The notes under the pieces: generated by a model
What the model saw: only the letters and a program-made list of their open reading frames with translations
What the model was told of the DNA's origin: nothing
The model's database searches: none
Assembly: GCF_027257195.1 (NCBI RefSeq)
Contig: NZ_JAPDFS010000001.1
Location: 1-64,000, forward strand
DNA from: Halorubrum sp. F4
Lineage (GTDB): Archaea; Halobacteriota; Halobacteria; Halobacteriales; Haloferacaceae
DNA length: 64,000 bases
Reading direction: 5' to 3'
Translations under genes and position numbers: made by a program
Part shown: positions 23,113-32,328 of the stretch, one piece after another
Layout: each line of letters opens with the position of its first letter
How positions within the stretch are numbered: the stretch's first letter is position 1

Positions 23113-24894
23113 TCAGTCGCCCTCCGGCGTCCAGCGCGCGTCCGACAGGGTTCGTTGGACGGCCTCCTCGCCCACCGCGGCCGCCAGGTGTTCGAACCCG
23201 CCGCGGACCGCCCGGTCGCTCGCGTTGGCGACGAGCCGCGAGACGATGAACTCCGGCGTCGACTTGCCGATCGTGCCGAACCGCGGCTGGTAGTCCACAC
23301 GCAACTCGAGGTCGTTCGTGAGGCCCTCCGCGAATATCCCGTCGATCCGGGCGGGCTCCGGCAGCGGGCTGAGGTCGTCGGCGAGGTGGGTGACGTACAC
23401 GCCGAGCGCGCCGCGGTCGACGGTGAGGTCGACGAGCCCGTTGAGGAGGTCGGCCGCGCGTCCGGGTTCCGTGATCGCCTCGAACTCGTCGACGAGCATC
23501 AGGGTTCGACCCTCCTCGACCAGCGGCGGCACGACGGAGCGCAGCGTCGACTCCAACACGCCGGCGTTGAACGAGGCGTGCCGACGATGGAAGACGATCC
23601 GGTCGAACGTCCCGACCTCCGCCTCCTCGGCGGGCACCGGGAGGCCCATCGACGCCAGAAGCGTCACCGCACACAGCGTCTCCAGGAGCGTCGTCTTCCC
23701 GCCGGAGTTCGCGCCCGTGAGGACGCTCACCCGGTCGCCGGTCGGCGGCGACTCGGCGTTCGGGACGCCCGCCCCGCTCGAAAGGGAGTGGTCCCCGACC
23801 GCGTACGACACCGGCTGAACGGGGTCGCCGACGAAGGGACTTCGGGCGTTCCGGACCGCGAGGCCGTCCTCGACGAGCCGCGGGCGGACCAGGTCGTACT
23901 CGGCGGCGAACCGGCCGAGCGAGAGGTCGACGGCGACGTCGGAGACGACCTCGACCGCGAGCGCGACGTCGCCGTCGGCGTCGCCGATCCGGTCGCGGAG
24001 GTCGGCCGCGACCGTCGCCTCGCGCTCGTCGACCGCGTCGGCCAGTTCGTCGACGAGCCCGCGGAGGGTGGCCGAGACGAAGTCCGCCGCGTCGAGCGCG
24101 TCGTCGGGTGCGGCCGCCCGAACCGTCGCGGGGTCGACGCCCGTCTCCGTCGCCACGTGGTCGACGGTCCCGGCCTCGAGCGCCTCGAAGTCCCGGAGCG
24201 AGCCGTCCCGAACCCGCTCGAGCACGTCGAACGCCGAGTCCGCGAGCTCCTCGGCCGCCGCGAGCCGCTCGCGGAGCCGGTCGAGCTCGTCGTCCGCGCC
24301 GGAGGCAACCCCGACGTCGTCATCGCCGAGCGAGCCGCGCACGTCCCCGAGCGCCTCGGCGGCCTCCCGGAGCGCGTCGTCGTCGAGCTCGGCGAGCGCG
24401 TCGAAGGTCTCGCCCGTCAGTCCGACCTCGCGGAGCGCGATCGCGGTCTCGACGGCCGCCCGGTCGGTGCCGCCCGCCTCGTCGTAGGCCGCGAACGCGT
24501 CGATCACGCGGTCGCGGTCCTCGTCGTCGAGGGCGGCCCAGGCGTCCCGGGCGGCAACGACTCCCTCGAGTCTCGTTTCGACCGTCTCCCGGTCGAGCGA
24601 GGGCGTGAGGACGCGGATCCGGTCGGCGGCGTGTTCGGTGAGGGCGTAGCCGGCCGCGAGCGTGAGGAGGTCGTCGTACACGTCGCGCGTGTCGCCCGTC
24701 GCGAGGACCTCCATTCCGGCCTCCCCGTTCGCCCGGCGGAGGATCCGCGTGGCGCGCCCGCGGTGGAGTCCGGCGTCGACGAGCGCGCGAACGTCGGCCG
24801 ACTCGATCGCCTCGACGGCCCGCTCGGTCCCGAGCTCGGCGGTCAACAGCTCGCTCGTCTTCGGGCCGATCCCCCAGTAGTCCTCGAGTCGCAT
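23113..24894 (-). CDS. MutS-like ATPase with N-terminal helix-hairpin-helix
   Basis: A protein of 593 residues related to the ATPase half of MutS proteins. Residues 4-60 hold a helix-hairpin-helix (WGIGPKTSELLTAELG) that could bind DNA non-specifically. A long helical core (60-380) replaces the MutS clamp and levers. The C-terminal ATPase has Walker A TGANSGGKTTLL (near 391-402), Walker B RTLMLVDEFEA and the MutS-type signature region YVTHLADDL. Domain I, which reads mismatches, is absent, so this is not a classical mismatch sensor; it fits the MutS5/MutS-related group, some of which act on recombination intermediates. Followed six bases later by an unknown acidic gene. Confidence 0.82.
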   Translation of the reverse strand: MRLEDYWGIGPKTSELLTAELGTERAVEAIESADVRALVDAGLHRGRATRILRRANGEAGMEVLATGDTRDVYDDLLTLAAGYALTEHAADRIRVLTPSLDRETVETRLEGVVAARDAWAALDDEDRDRVIDAFAAYDEAGGTDRAAVETAIALREVGLTGETFDALAELDDDALREAAEALGDVRGSLGDDDVGVASGADDELDRLRERLAAAEELADSAFDVLERVRDGSLRDFEALEAGTVDHVATETGVDPATVRAAAPDDALDAADFVSATLRGLVDELADAVDEREATVAADLRDRIGDADGDVALAVEVVSDVAVDLSLGRFAAEYDLVRPRLVEDGLAVRNARSPFVGDPVQPVSYAVGDHSLSSGAGVPNAESPPTGDRVSVLTGANSGGKTTLLETLCAVTLLASMGLPVPAEEAEVGTFDRIVFHRRHASFNAGVLESTLRSVVPPLVEEGRTLMLVDEFEAITEPGRAADLLNGLVDLTVDRGALGVYVTHLADDLSPLPEPARIDGIFAEGLTNDLELRVDYQPRFGTIGKSTPEFIVSRLVANASDRAVRGGFEHLAAAVGEEAVQRTLSDARWTPEGD

Positions 24895-24999
24895 GGGTGG
24901 ACGTCTCGGCGCGGCCGCTTGGTGTTTTCGTCCCGACGGGCGGAGAACCCGGAATCGGCAGGCCGACGGTTCGGCGGTGAGGTCGACGAGGCCGACTCC

Positions 25000-26148
25000 T
25001 CACCGGGACTGCCGGTAGATGAGGTTCCGCTGGATGTCGTTCGCGCCCTCGTATATCACCGGGATCCGCGCGTCGCGGTAGACGCGGGCGATCCGCCGGT
25101 CCGTGAGGATCGAGCGGCCGCCGTGGAGTTTCATGCCCTTCTCGGCGCAGTCGACCGCGACTTCCGTTGACTTCGTCTTCGCCAGCGCGGCCCAGTAGCC
25201 GGCGTCCTCGCCGTTCGCGACCTTTTCGCATGCGCGCCAATTGAGCGCGCGGGCGGACTCGAAGCCGATCCGCATGTCGGAGAGGGTGTGTTGGACGGCC
25301 TGGAACTCGTTGACGGTTCGGCCGAAGGCGTTGCGGCCGTGGACGAACTCCTCGGCCTCCTCGATGGCGGCGGCGGCGAGCCCGAGCCCGTGGCCGCCGA
25401 CGACCACCCGACCGTGGTTGAAGAAGTCCGCGAGCACGTAGAAGCCGCCGCCCTCGCTGCCGACGACGTTCTCCTCGGGGACGAAACAGTCGTCGAGGAC
25501 GATGTGACCCTGCTTGGACGCGCGCATCCCCATCTTCTCCGGGATGTGCTCGGCCTCGTACCCCTCGGAGTCCGTCTCGACGACGAAGAGCGTGTAGTTC
25601 GAGTAGCGGTCGTCGCCGTCGCCGGTCCTCGCGTAGACGGTGAGCCAGTCGGCCTCCACCGCGTTGCCGACCCAGTACTTCTCGCCGGTGATCTCGTAGC
25701 CGCCCTCCACCTTCTCCGCCTCCGTGGTCATCCCCGCGAGGTCGGAGCCGGTCTCCGGCTCCGAGACCGCGAGCCCCGATATCTGATCGTTCTCCGCGAC
25801 CGGGCGGAGGTACTCCTCCTTCTGTGCGTCCGTCCCGTACTGCTCGAGCATCTCGCAGCCGAAGCTGGCGAGCTGGAGGGTGAGGGCGATGCCGGCGTCG
25901 GCACGGTAGAACTCCTCGGCGATCGCGAGCACCTGCGCGAGGTCGAACCCCTTCCCGCCGTACTCCTCGCCGATGTCCTGCGCGACGAGCCCGGCGTCCA
26001 TTCCCGCCTCGAGCACGTCCCAGGGATACTCGCCCGACTCGTAGTAGGCTTCGGCGCTCGGCGCGATGTGTTCGTCCGCGAACTCGCGCGCCTCGCGTTT
26101 GACGTCCCGTGCGCGCTCCGGCACGATACTCTCGTCGAGTAGGTCCAT
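25000..26148 (-). CDS. Acyl-CoA dehydrogenase
   Basis: A FAD-dependent enzyme of 382 residues that oxidises acyl-CoA to trans-2-enoyl-CoA. Conserved parts are in order: the helical N-domain, LAVSEPETGSDLAG before the FAD-binding strand, KYWVGNA, and FGRTVNEFQAVQHTLSDM. The catalytic base is Glu367 in VIYEGANDIQRN near the C-terminus, the position seen in short/medium-chain enzymes. Chain-length preference cannot be read. The ATG at 26148 is chosen because MDLLDESIVPERARD begins the fold; an in-frame start 26 codons upstream has no family support. It is flanked by purA and the MutS-like gene, with no other fatty-acid gene nearby. Confidence 0.9.
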   Translation of the reverse strand: MDLLDESIVPERARDVKREAREFADEHIAPSAEAYYESGEYPWDVLEAGMDAGLVAQDIGEEYGGKGFDLAQVLAIAEEFYRADAGIALTLQLASFGCEMLEQYGTDAQKEEYLRPVAENDQISGLAVSEPETGSDLAGMTTEAEKVEGGYEITGEKYWVGNAVEADWLTVYARTGDGDDRYSNYTLFVVETDSEGYEAEHIPEKMGMRASKQGHIVLDDCFVPEENVVGSEGGGFYVLADFFNHGRVVVGGHGLGLAAAAIEEAEEFVHGRNAFGRTVNEFQAVQHTLSDMRIGFESARALNWRACEKVANGEDAGYWAALAKTKSTEVAVDCAEKGMKLHGGRSILTDRRIARVYRDARIPVIYEGANDIQRNLIYRQSR

Positions 26149-26247
26149 GTCCGGACTCCACCCCGCCGGGGCAAAACCTTCGTGGAACAACGAAAAACCC
26201 GTGCTTCGTTTATTCGTCCGATCCACACCGGTACGCGCCGGTCTCGT

Positions 26248-27609
26248 CTACGCGTCGCTCTCCTCGAACGGGTTCGCCAGCTCGATCGTCTCCTCGCGGT
26301 CCGGGCCGACGCCGACCGCGTACACCGCCGCGTCCATCTCGTCGGCGACGAACTCCACGTAGGTTCGCGTCGCCTCGGGGAGCGCCTCGTAGCCCTCCTC
26401 CGCGACGGCAGCCCAGTCGACGGACGACCAGGTGTCGAACTCGCGGTAGACGGGTTCACACCGCTCCCACCGACGGGTCGTCGTCGGCACGGTGTCGATC
26501 CGCTCCCCGTCGAGCTCGTAGCCCACACAGACCTGCAGCTCCTCGAGGTCGGCGAGCACGTCGACGTGGTTGATCGCGACGCCCGTGAACCCCGAGACGC
26601 GCGAGGCGTGCCGGAGCATCGGGAGGTCGAGCCAGCCGATCCGGCGCGGTCGGCCGGTGACCGTCCCGAACTCCCCGCCCTTCTCGCGGATCTCGTCGGC
26701 AAGCGTCTCCTCGCGGTCGTCCCCGTCGAGTTCCGTCGGCATCGGTCCCGACCCGACTCGCGAGAGGTACGCCTTCACGATCCCGACGACCTCGCCCGCG
26801 CCGACGGTCGTGATCCCGAGTCCGGATCCGACGGCCGCGCCCCCGGCGGTCGGGTTCGAGGAGGTGACGAACGGGTAGTTCCCGTGGTCGATGTCGATCG
26901 ACGTCCCCTGTGCACCCTCGAAGAGGATCCGGTCGCCCGCCTCCCGGCGACGATGGAGGAAGTCGCTGCAGTTGACGGTCATCCCGTCGTCGGCCAGGCG
27001 CTCGCCGACCTCGACGAACTCCTCGTGGAGCGCGTCGACGTCGAAGGCGTCCGCGTGCTCGGAGTCCGCCACGTCGAGCCCGTAGACGTCCTCGGCGATC
27101 GCCCGATTGTGCGAGACGGCGTACTCGAGCCGTTCGCGGAGCGTCTCCGGGTCGAGGAGGTCACCGATCCGGATCCCGCGGCGGCCCGCCTTGTCCTCGT
27201 AGGTGGGCCCGATCCCGCGGCCGGTCGTGCCGACCTCGTCGCCGGCGTCGTCGTCGGCCTTGACCTCCTCCTCGATCCCGTCGAGGACGCGGTGGTACGG
27301 GAGGATGACGTGGGCCCGGCGTGCGACCCGAACGTCCGGATCGAGCCCGCGCTCGCGGAGCCCGTCGATCTCCGAGAAGAGCGTCCGCGGGTTGACCACG
27401 CAGCCGTTGCCCAACACGCCGACCGTGCCGCGGACGGCCCCGCTCGGCACCAGCGATAGCTTGTACTCCTCGCCGCCTTCGACGACGGTGTGGCCGGCGT
27501 TGTCGCCGCCCTGATAACGGACTACGACGTCCGCGTCCCCTCCCCACCGGTCGACGAGCGCGCCCTTGCCCTCGTCCCCGAGTTGGGAGCCGACGATGGT
27601 GACTGTCAT
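26248..27609 (-). CDS. purA: Adenylosuccinate synthetase
   Basis: An enzyme of 453 residues that joins IMP and aspartate with GTP to form adenylosuccinate, the first committed step to AMP. The P-loop-like QLGDEGKGALVD lies at residues 9-20, DNAGHTVV follows, and GTTGRGIGPTYEDK and FEGAQGTSIDIDHGNYPFVTSS are the IMP- and GTP-binding segments of the family. TGRPRRIGWLD is also conserved. The ATG at 27609 begins the conserved MTVTIVGSQ; a minus-strand TATA (CTGTTTTACCCC, near 27630-27641) about 25 nt upstream supports a leaderless start. It is divergent from the small regulator gene. Confidence 0.96.
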   Translation of the reverse strand: MTVTIVGSQLGDEGKGALVDRWGGDADVVVRYQGGDNAGHTVVEGGEEYKLSLVPSGAVRGTVGVLGNGCVVNPRTLFSEIDGLRERGLDPDVRVARRAHVILPYHRVLDGIEEEVKADDDAGDEVGTTGRGIGPTYEDKAGRRGIRIGDLLDPETLRERLEYAVSHNRAIAEDVYGLDVADSEHADAFDVDALHEEFVEVGERLADDGMTVNCSDFLHRRREAGDRILFEGAQGTSIDIDHGNYPFVTSSNPTAGGAAVGSGLGITTVGAGEVVGIVKAYLSRVGSGPMPTELDGDDREETLADEIREKGGEFGTVTGRPRRIGWLDLPMLRHASRVSGFTGVAINHVDVLADLEELQVCVGYELDGERIDTVPTTTRRWERCEPVYREFDTWSSVDWAAVAEEGYEALPEATRTYVEFVADEMDAAVYAVGVGPDREETIELANPFEESDA

Positions 27610-27835
27610 ACCGCTACCCCCTTCCGACCGGGGGGTAAAACAGATTACGGTCCGTCGTCGAGATAACCTCACAAACGTGGATCGTTCTCGAATCGTGACC
27701 GGAGAGATGTCGCCGTTCGTGCGTTTCTCCGGCGACCTTCCCCGGGCGGGTCCCGATCGACTCCGAGATCCGAACCGTTAACTACTCCCATGTCAAACCG
27801 TGAGCCGGAATTCGTCCTCCGCGGTTCGACAACAA

Positions 27836-27848
27836 CTTTTAAAAGGGG
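27836..27848 (+). promoter_or_regulatory. TATA box of small regulator gene
   Basis: CTTTTAAAAG (27836-27845) is a self-complementary TATA element. Counting about 30 nt puts the transcript start next to ATG 27871, which decides that start over the in-frame ATG at 27790, since the longer frame would contain its own promoter. Confidence 0.65.
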
Positions 27849-27870
27849 GCATGACGAGTTAACATATGGC

Positions 27871-28176
27871 ATGATAGATCGACTCGAAAAGGAGGTAGAT
27901 ATGCTGGAGCGGCACCTTCAGGTGCTGCGAATGGTCATCGAGAACGAACCGATCGGGATCGTGAAGATGTCCAACGAGACGGGCTACCCCCACCACAAGG
28001 TCCGGTACTCGCTTCGCGTCCTCGAGGAGGAGAACCTCATCGAGCCCTCCAGTCAGGGCGCGATCACGACCGAGCGCACCCACGAGTTCGTCGACGAACT
28101 CGACGAGAAGCTCGACGACACGGTCGAGAAGCTCGGATCGATGCGGATCGACGACGCCGCCGAACTCGAGAACTGA
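27871..28176 (+). CDS. Small winged-helix transcriptional regulator
   Basis: A 101-residue protein. A basic-acidic helix (MIDRLEKEVDMLERHLQVLR) is followed by a winged helix, with MSNETGYPHHKVRYSLRVLE as the helix-turn-helix and IEPSSQGAITTE as the wing, and then a C-terminal helix that may form a dimer coiled coil. I recognise it as a conserved haloarchaeal regulator type but know no target. The start is set by the TATA at 27836-27845. It is divergent from purA, with about 260 nt between the two start codons, and convergent with the large coiled-coil gene. Confidence 0.78.
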   Translation: MIDRLEKEVDMLERHLQVLRMVIENEPIGIVKMSNETGYPHHKVRYSLRVLEEENLIEPSSQGAITTERTHEFVDELDEKLDDTVEKLGSMRIDDAAELEN

Positions 28177-28266
28177 TCGAGGAGCTCGGATCCGTTTCCG
28201 CGTATCGCCCGGTCGCCCCGACTACCCGCCGACTGACCGCTTTCCCGCCGACGAGACTCCTCTCCG

Positions 28267-30777
28267 CTACAGGTCCGGGACCGTCAGGTGGAACCCGCCC
28301 TCGCGAGACTCCACGAGACACAGGTGATAGCCGCGCTTGCGCGAGAGCTTCACGAAGCTCTTGCGCTTCGAGCGGTTGAACAATCCCCCGCCGACCGCGT
28401 CGCTTGCGGCCTCCAACGCGTCGGGCTCGAAGAAGCTCGCGGTCACCGCGAACGCCGCGGCGAACGCCTCGTTCGACTCTCCTATCACCCCGCCGTTCGC
28501 CACGAGCGACTCCAGGGTCCCGCCCGCGGTCGGCGCGCGCGAGTTGTTGAGCTCGGCGACGAAAAGCGGGTTGCCCATGCGGTCGCGCAATACCAGATCG
28601 AACGAGCGCTGCTCGCGCGTCTCCTCGCCGTTCTCCCGGATCACGACGGAGACGGAGCCGCCGATCTCGGCGCGGTCGACCTCGGGGAGCGCGTCGTAGA
28701 GGTCACGGAGCGCGCTCCCGTTGCTCGTCTCGCCGATCTCGAAGGGGAGCTCCTCGACGAGCCACCGGGTGAAGCCGTACTCCATCGTCTCCCGAAGGAA
28801 CGACTCGAACGGCTCGCCGTCGACGAGGAGTCCCTCCGTCTCGAAGCTCGTGTGGTGTTCGATCCGGAGGTTCTGCCGGAGGTCATCCCGGGTGACCGCC
28901 CCGTCGTGAGCGTCCTCGAGCGTCGCGCCGCTCTTCGAGTCGTATCTGATGAACAGGTTGGTCCCGTCGCGCGCCTCGGCGGCCGACAGGCTCCGGTCGC
29001 CGTCGGGGAGGCGTGACTCCGCCCGATCGAGCTGCTCGCGGAGTCGATCCACCTCCGTGCGGAGCCGATCGAGTTCCTCCTCGAGTCGGTCGCGCTCCGC
29101 CTCGATCTCGTCGCGCTCGCTCGTCACCTCGTCGAGCTCCTCGCGAAGTTCGTCGCGTTCAGTCTCGAGTCGGTCCCGTTCGGTCGCCACCTCCTCCCGG
29201 GCGGATTCGGCCGTCGAGAGCGCCGATTCCAGCTCCTCGACCCGTTCGCGGACCTCGTCCGGAACTCGCCCCGAGACGGCAGCTCGCCCCGATCCGGACC
29301 GAGCCGTCGAGCGCGGGTTCGGCGACGACCCCGCTTCCGACCCCCGTTCCGGCGTTGACTCCTCCGTGGTGGTCCCGTCGGGTCGTGACCGGCCCGAGGA
29401 CCCCGTCGATCGACCGCCTCGGTTCGACGAAGTGCCCGGTTTCCGGTTCGTACGCGCCGACGATCCCGCCGCCGGGTTCTCGCCGCGCTCGCTGGTCTCG
29501 GACGGATCGAGCGCCGGGATCGACTTGGTCTCGCGCCACTGTGCCTCCTCGGAGAAGACGTCGTCGTCGTCCGATGGACCGTTCGATCCGGTAGAGTCGG
29601 TAGACTCGGTAGATCCGGTAGACCTGGTAGACTCGGTAGAGCCGGTAGGCCTGGCCGGCGCATCCGGTCGTCGATCGGTTGGCGTCTCCGGCTCCTCCGC
29701 GGTCGGTTGCTCCGTGACGTCCTTCCGCTCGCTTTCGGCGTCTTCCGTCTTTCCGGACGAACGGGGTCCCTCACTCCGCTCGTCGGCCACGGATTCGCCG
29801 TCGCGTCGGCGTTCCCCGTCAGGCTGCCGCTGGTCGTCCCGTCGTTCTCGAGCGGTGTACTGCGGTTCGTCGGAGCCGTCGGGGCCGTCGGGGCCGTCGG
29901 AGCCCCTCGTGGCCGATGCCGACGTCGATTCCGATGTCGACGTCGATCCCGAAGTCGGCGGGTTCTCGTCTCGATCGGTCGTCTCGACCCGGTTTTGATC
30001 CGTTTCCGCGGCCGACCCGTCCGTGTTCGACGCGGCCGGAGTCTCTCTCGGGTCCCGCGATCGATCCGTGGCGTCGGCGCGGTCATCGCTCGGGTGATCG
30101 TCCCGCTGGCGGTCGGGACCGTGCTCTGACGTCGGGTCGTCTTCGCTCTCTCCGGGACCCCCGTCGTCGTCCGCACGTTCGGTCCCGTCGCCGGAGTCCT
30201 CCCCTCCGGCTGCGCCCGCGCCGCCGGTGGCTCCGTCGGCCTCCGGGATCTCCTTGACATCGAGGTCGACCTCGTAGACGGTGTAGATCCCGATCTCGTC
30301 GTTCGCGAGCTCGAAGGCGTCCTCGCCGGTCTCGAGCCGGCGCGCGTTCCCGACGAAGGCGGCGGCCATCGACTCGCCGCCGGTGTAGGTGACGTAGTAG
30401 TCGCCGGAGAGCACGTTCTCGGAGAGCTCGACGTAGCCGGTGAACCCTCCCTGCGAGAGCTTGTCGTCCGCCTCCGAGAGCGGCGTGTCCTTCGTGTAGT
30501 ACTGCGCGCGCTTTTCGCCGCCCCGTTCCTGCATCGCGAAAAGCACTGGAAGCGCCTGGTGGGGTGCCTCGTAGATAGTTCCGGAGGCGTCCGCGAACGC
30601 GTCGAGGTCCGCGTCGACGGTCCCGACGACGCGGCCGTCGAGCATGAACAACCACCCGGTGCCGTCGGTCGCCGCGCCCGTGAAACCGCGGTCCGCGAAC
30701 CGGCGGAGCCCGTCGAACCCGCCGTCGAACTCCCGGGCGTCCCACCCGGTGATCTCCTTCCTTCGCTGTGCGTCCAT
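28267..30777 (-). CDS. Large haloarchaeal coiled-coil protein, unknown (DUF7527-like)
   Basis: A protein of 836 residues with three parts. Residues 1-185 are a folded N-domain (MDAQRRKEITGWDAREFDGG; GDYYVTYTGGESMAAAF). About 190-500 are disordered and extremely acidic/Ser/Thr-rich, including short STGSTES-type repeats encoded near 29588-29650. About 505-590 is a heptad-like coiled coil (repeated ERDELREELDEV pattern). Residues 600-836 are a second folded domain holding FDLVLRDRMGNPLFVAELN, which resembles the core of a PD-(D/E)XK nuclease with Asn in place of the Lys. It resembles what is catalogued as DUF7527 (name from memory). No function is established. Minus-strand TATA-like GGAAAGTATTTGG (30802-30814) is about 28 nt before the ATG. 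Confidence 0.78.
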   Translation of the reverse strand: MDAQRRKEITGWDAREFDGGFDGLRRFADRGFTGAATDGTGWLFMLDGRVVGTVDADLDAFADASGTIYEAPHQALPVLFAMQERGGEKRAQYYTKDTPLSEADDKLSQGGFTGYVELSENVLSGDYYVTYTGGESMAAAFVGNARRLETGEDAFELANDEIGIYTVYEVDLDVKEIPEADGATGGAGAAGGEDSGDGTERADDDGGPGESEDDPTSEHGPDRQRDDHPSDDRADATDRSRDPRETPAASNTDGSAAETDQNRVETTDRDENPPTSGSTSTSESTSASATRGSDGPDGPDGSDEPQYTARERRDDQRQPDGERRRDGESVADERSEGPRSSGKTEDAESERKDVTEQPTAEEPETPTDRRPDAPARPTGSTESTRSTGSTESTDSTGSNGPSDDDDVFSEEAQWRETKSIPALDPSETSERGENPAAGSSARTNRKPGTSSNRGGRSTGSSGRSRPDGTTTEESTPERGSEAGSSPNPRSTARSGSGRAAVSGRVPDEVRERVEELESALSTAESAREEVATERDRLETERDELREELDEVTSERDEIEAERDRLEEELDRLRTEVDRLREQLDRAESRLPDGDRSLSAAEARDGTNLFIRYDSKSGATLEDAHDGAVTRDDLRQNLRIEHHTSFETEGLLVDGEPFESFLRETMEYGFTRWLVEELPFEIGETSNGSALRDLYDALPEVDRAEIGGSVSVVIRENGEETREQRSFDLVLRDRMGNPLFVAELNNSRAPTAGGTLESLVANGGVIGESNEAFAAAFAVTASFFEPDALEAASDAVGGGLFNRSKRKSFVKLSRKRGYHLCLVESREGGFHLTVPDL

Positions 30778-30936
30778 CTTACCGGTATTCCCCGGCACCG
30801 ACCCAAATACTTTCCGGACCGTCAGACGCCGGATCGGCCGGATCGGGCGGATCCGGACGCGTCACCGCCGACACTGCCGCTGCCTCGACACCGTCCCGCC
30901 GCCCCGACGCCGGCGACGTCGACGCCGCGTTCGGAC

Positions 30937-31413
30937 TTACTCCCTGCCGGCTACGGTCGCTATCGCCTCACGGCCCAGCGCGACCACGTCGGCGTCGAAC
31001 TCGCCCGCCCGAAGCTCCTCGGGAGTGTACCACGACCACTCGTCGGCGGCCGCCTCGTCGTCGCCGACGGGATCTATCCGGCGGTTCGGGACCCGCGCGT
31101 AATACAGGTGGTCGATGTGCTGGTGGCTCACCGACCCGTCCGGATGGACGTCGATGTCGTGAAGCATCTGATGGGCCGGCTCCGGCAGCGGCCGGCCGTT
31201 CGGAGTCTCCACGTCGGCACGGTCGGCGACGAGTTCGGCCTCGAGTCCGGTCTCCTCGCGCACTTCCCGTAGCGCCGCCTCGTGGGGCAGTTCGTCGCGG
31301 TCGATGTGCCCACCCGGCGGGAGATGGATACCCAGCCGGTCGTGCTCGTGAAGTGCCGTCGCGCCGTCGTTGACGACGTAGGTGGTCGCCGTGAAGTGGC
31401 GGGTCGTCTCCAT
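30937..31413 (-). CDS. Nudix hydrolase
   Basis: A hydrolase of 158 residues that cleaves a nucleoside diphosphate linked to another group. The complete Nudix box runs from Gly35 to Leu57 (G-x5-E-x7-R-E-V-R-E-E-T-G-L), giving the Mg-binding Glu residues. The opening TATTYVVNDGATALHEHDRLGIHLPPGGHI is typical of haloarchaeal MutT-like proteins. Substrate unknown; a nucleotide-pool or coenzyme cleaner is likely. It is divergent from the IMPase-family gene and followed by the large coiled-coil gene after about 160 nt. Confidence 0.88.
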   Translation of the reverse strand: METTRHFTATTYVVNDGATALHEHDRLGIHLPPGGHIDRDELPHEAALREVREETGLEAELVADRADVETPNGRPLPEPAHQMLHDIDVHPDGSVSHQHIDHLYYARVPNRRIDPVGDDEAAADEWSWYTPEELRAGEFDADVVALGREAIATVAGRE

Positions 31414-31526
31414 ATCGGTCCTCTCGACCCGACACGATTTGTGCGTTCGGGACTCGGTCGAAGCGGCGACGATCCCGACGACGCGTTCCGTCGGGTTCTT
31501 TGACCGCGGTGGTCGAACGCCCGGCC

Positions 31527-32300
31527 ATGACTGACCTCGACGACGTCGAAGCCGTCGCCCGTGCGGCGGTGCTGGCCGGCGGCGCGGAGTTGCGTGAGCG
31601 ATACCGGAACGGCGACGCCGACGGCGAGTACGGTGCGACCGACGTGAAGGCGGCCGCCGACGAGGCGGCCGAGGCGCGGATGCTCCCGGTGGTGCGGCGT
31701 GCGTTCCCCGATCATCCCGTCTTCGCCGAGGAGGCCGGTCGGTTCGACGGGAGCGGTCCCTACCGCTGGGTGATCGATCCGCTGGACGGCACGAACGACT
31801 TCACCGCGGGGCTGCCGACCTTCGCCGCGTCGGTCGCGGTTCTCGAGGACGACGAGCCGACGCTCGCGGCCGTCAGACAGCCGGCGACCGAGGAGACGTA
31901 TCTCGCGCGAGGGGACGCTGGCGTGATCTACGAAGGAACGCGAGTGACGGCCGACAGTGACGTCCCGCTCTCGGCGAGCACGGTCGCGACGATCGTCGGA
32001 CGCGACGTCCCGCGGGACCCCGGCCTCTCCCGGCGGGCCGACGCGATCCGTGAGGCGCTCTCCGACGAAGTCAAACGCGTGATCGACAGCTGGGCTCCGA
32101 CGGTCCACTCCGGACTCTTCGCTCGCGGGCGAATCCAGGGACTCGTCCAGTTCCATCCCGACGAGGAGGAGCGGGCGGTCACGGAGCTGTTCGCCTCGGA
32201 GGCCGGCGCGGCGATCCGCCGCGAGGGGCCGCTGTACGTCGCGGCGTCCGACGAGGACCGGTTGGCCGCGCTGTGGAAGGCGATCGACGCGTCACGGTGA
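31527..32300 (+). CDS. Inositol monophosphatase-family phosphatase
   Basis: A Mg-dependent phosphatase of 257 residues. The family motif WVIDPLDGTNDF gives metal ligands Asp84 and Asp87, and FAEEAG gives Glu68. The C-terminal WDxAAG motif of the family is replaced by EEERAVTELFASEAG, so the usual aspartate is a glutamate; whether it is still active needs testing. Family members hydrolyse inositol phosphates, fructose-1,6-bisphosphate or PAP. The ATG at 31527 is chosen over a TTG at 31500 because the helical start MTDLDDVEAVARAAV matches the family. It is convergent with the second TFB gene. Confidence 0.85.
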   Translation: MTDLDDVEAVARAAVLAGGAELRERYRNGDADGEYGATDVKAAADEAAEARMLPVVRRAFPDHPVFAEEAGRFDGSGPYRWVIDPLDGTNDFTAGLPTFAASVAVLEDDEPTLAAVRQPATEETYLARGDAGVIYEGTRVTADSDVPLSASTVATIVGRDVPRDPGLSRRADAIREALSDEVKRVIDSWAPTVHSGLFARGRIQGLVQFHPDEEERAVTELFASEAGAAIRREGPLYVAASDEDRLAALWKAIDASR

Positions 32301-32328
32301 GAGACAGGGACGGACGGCGGCGGAAGCG

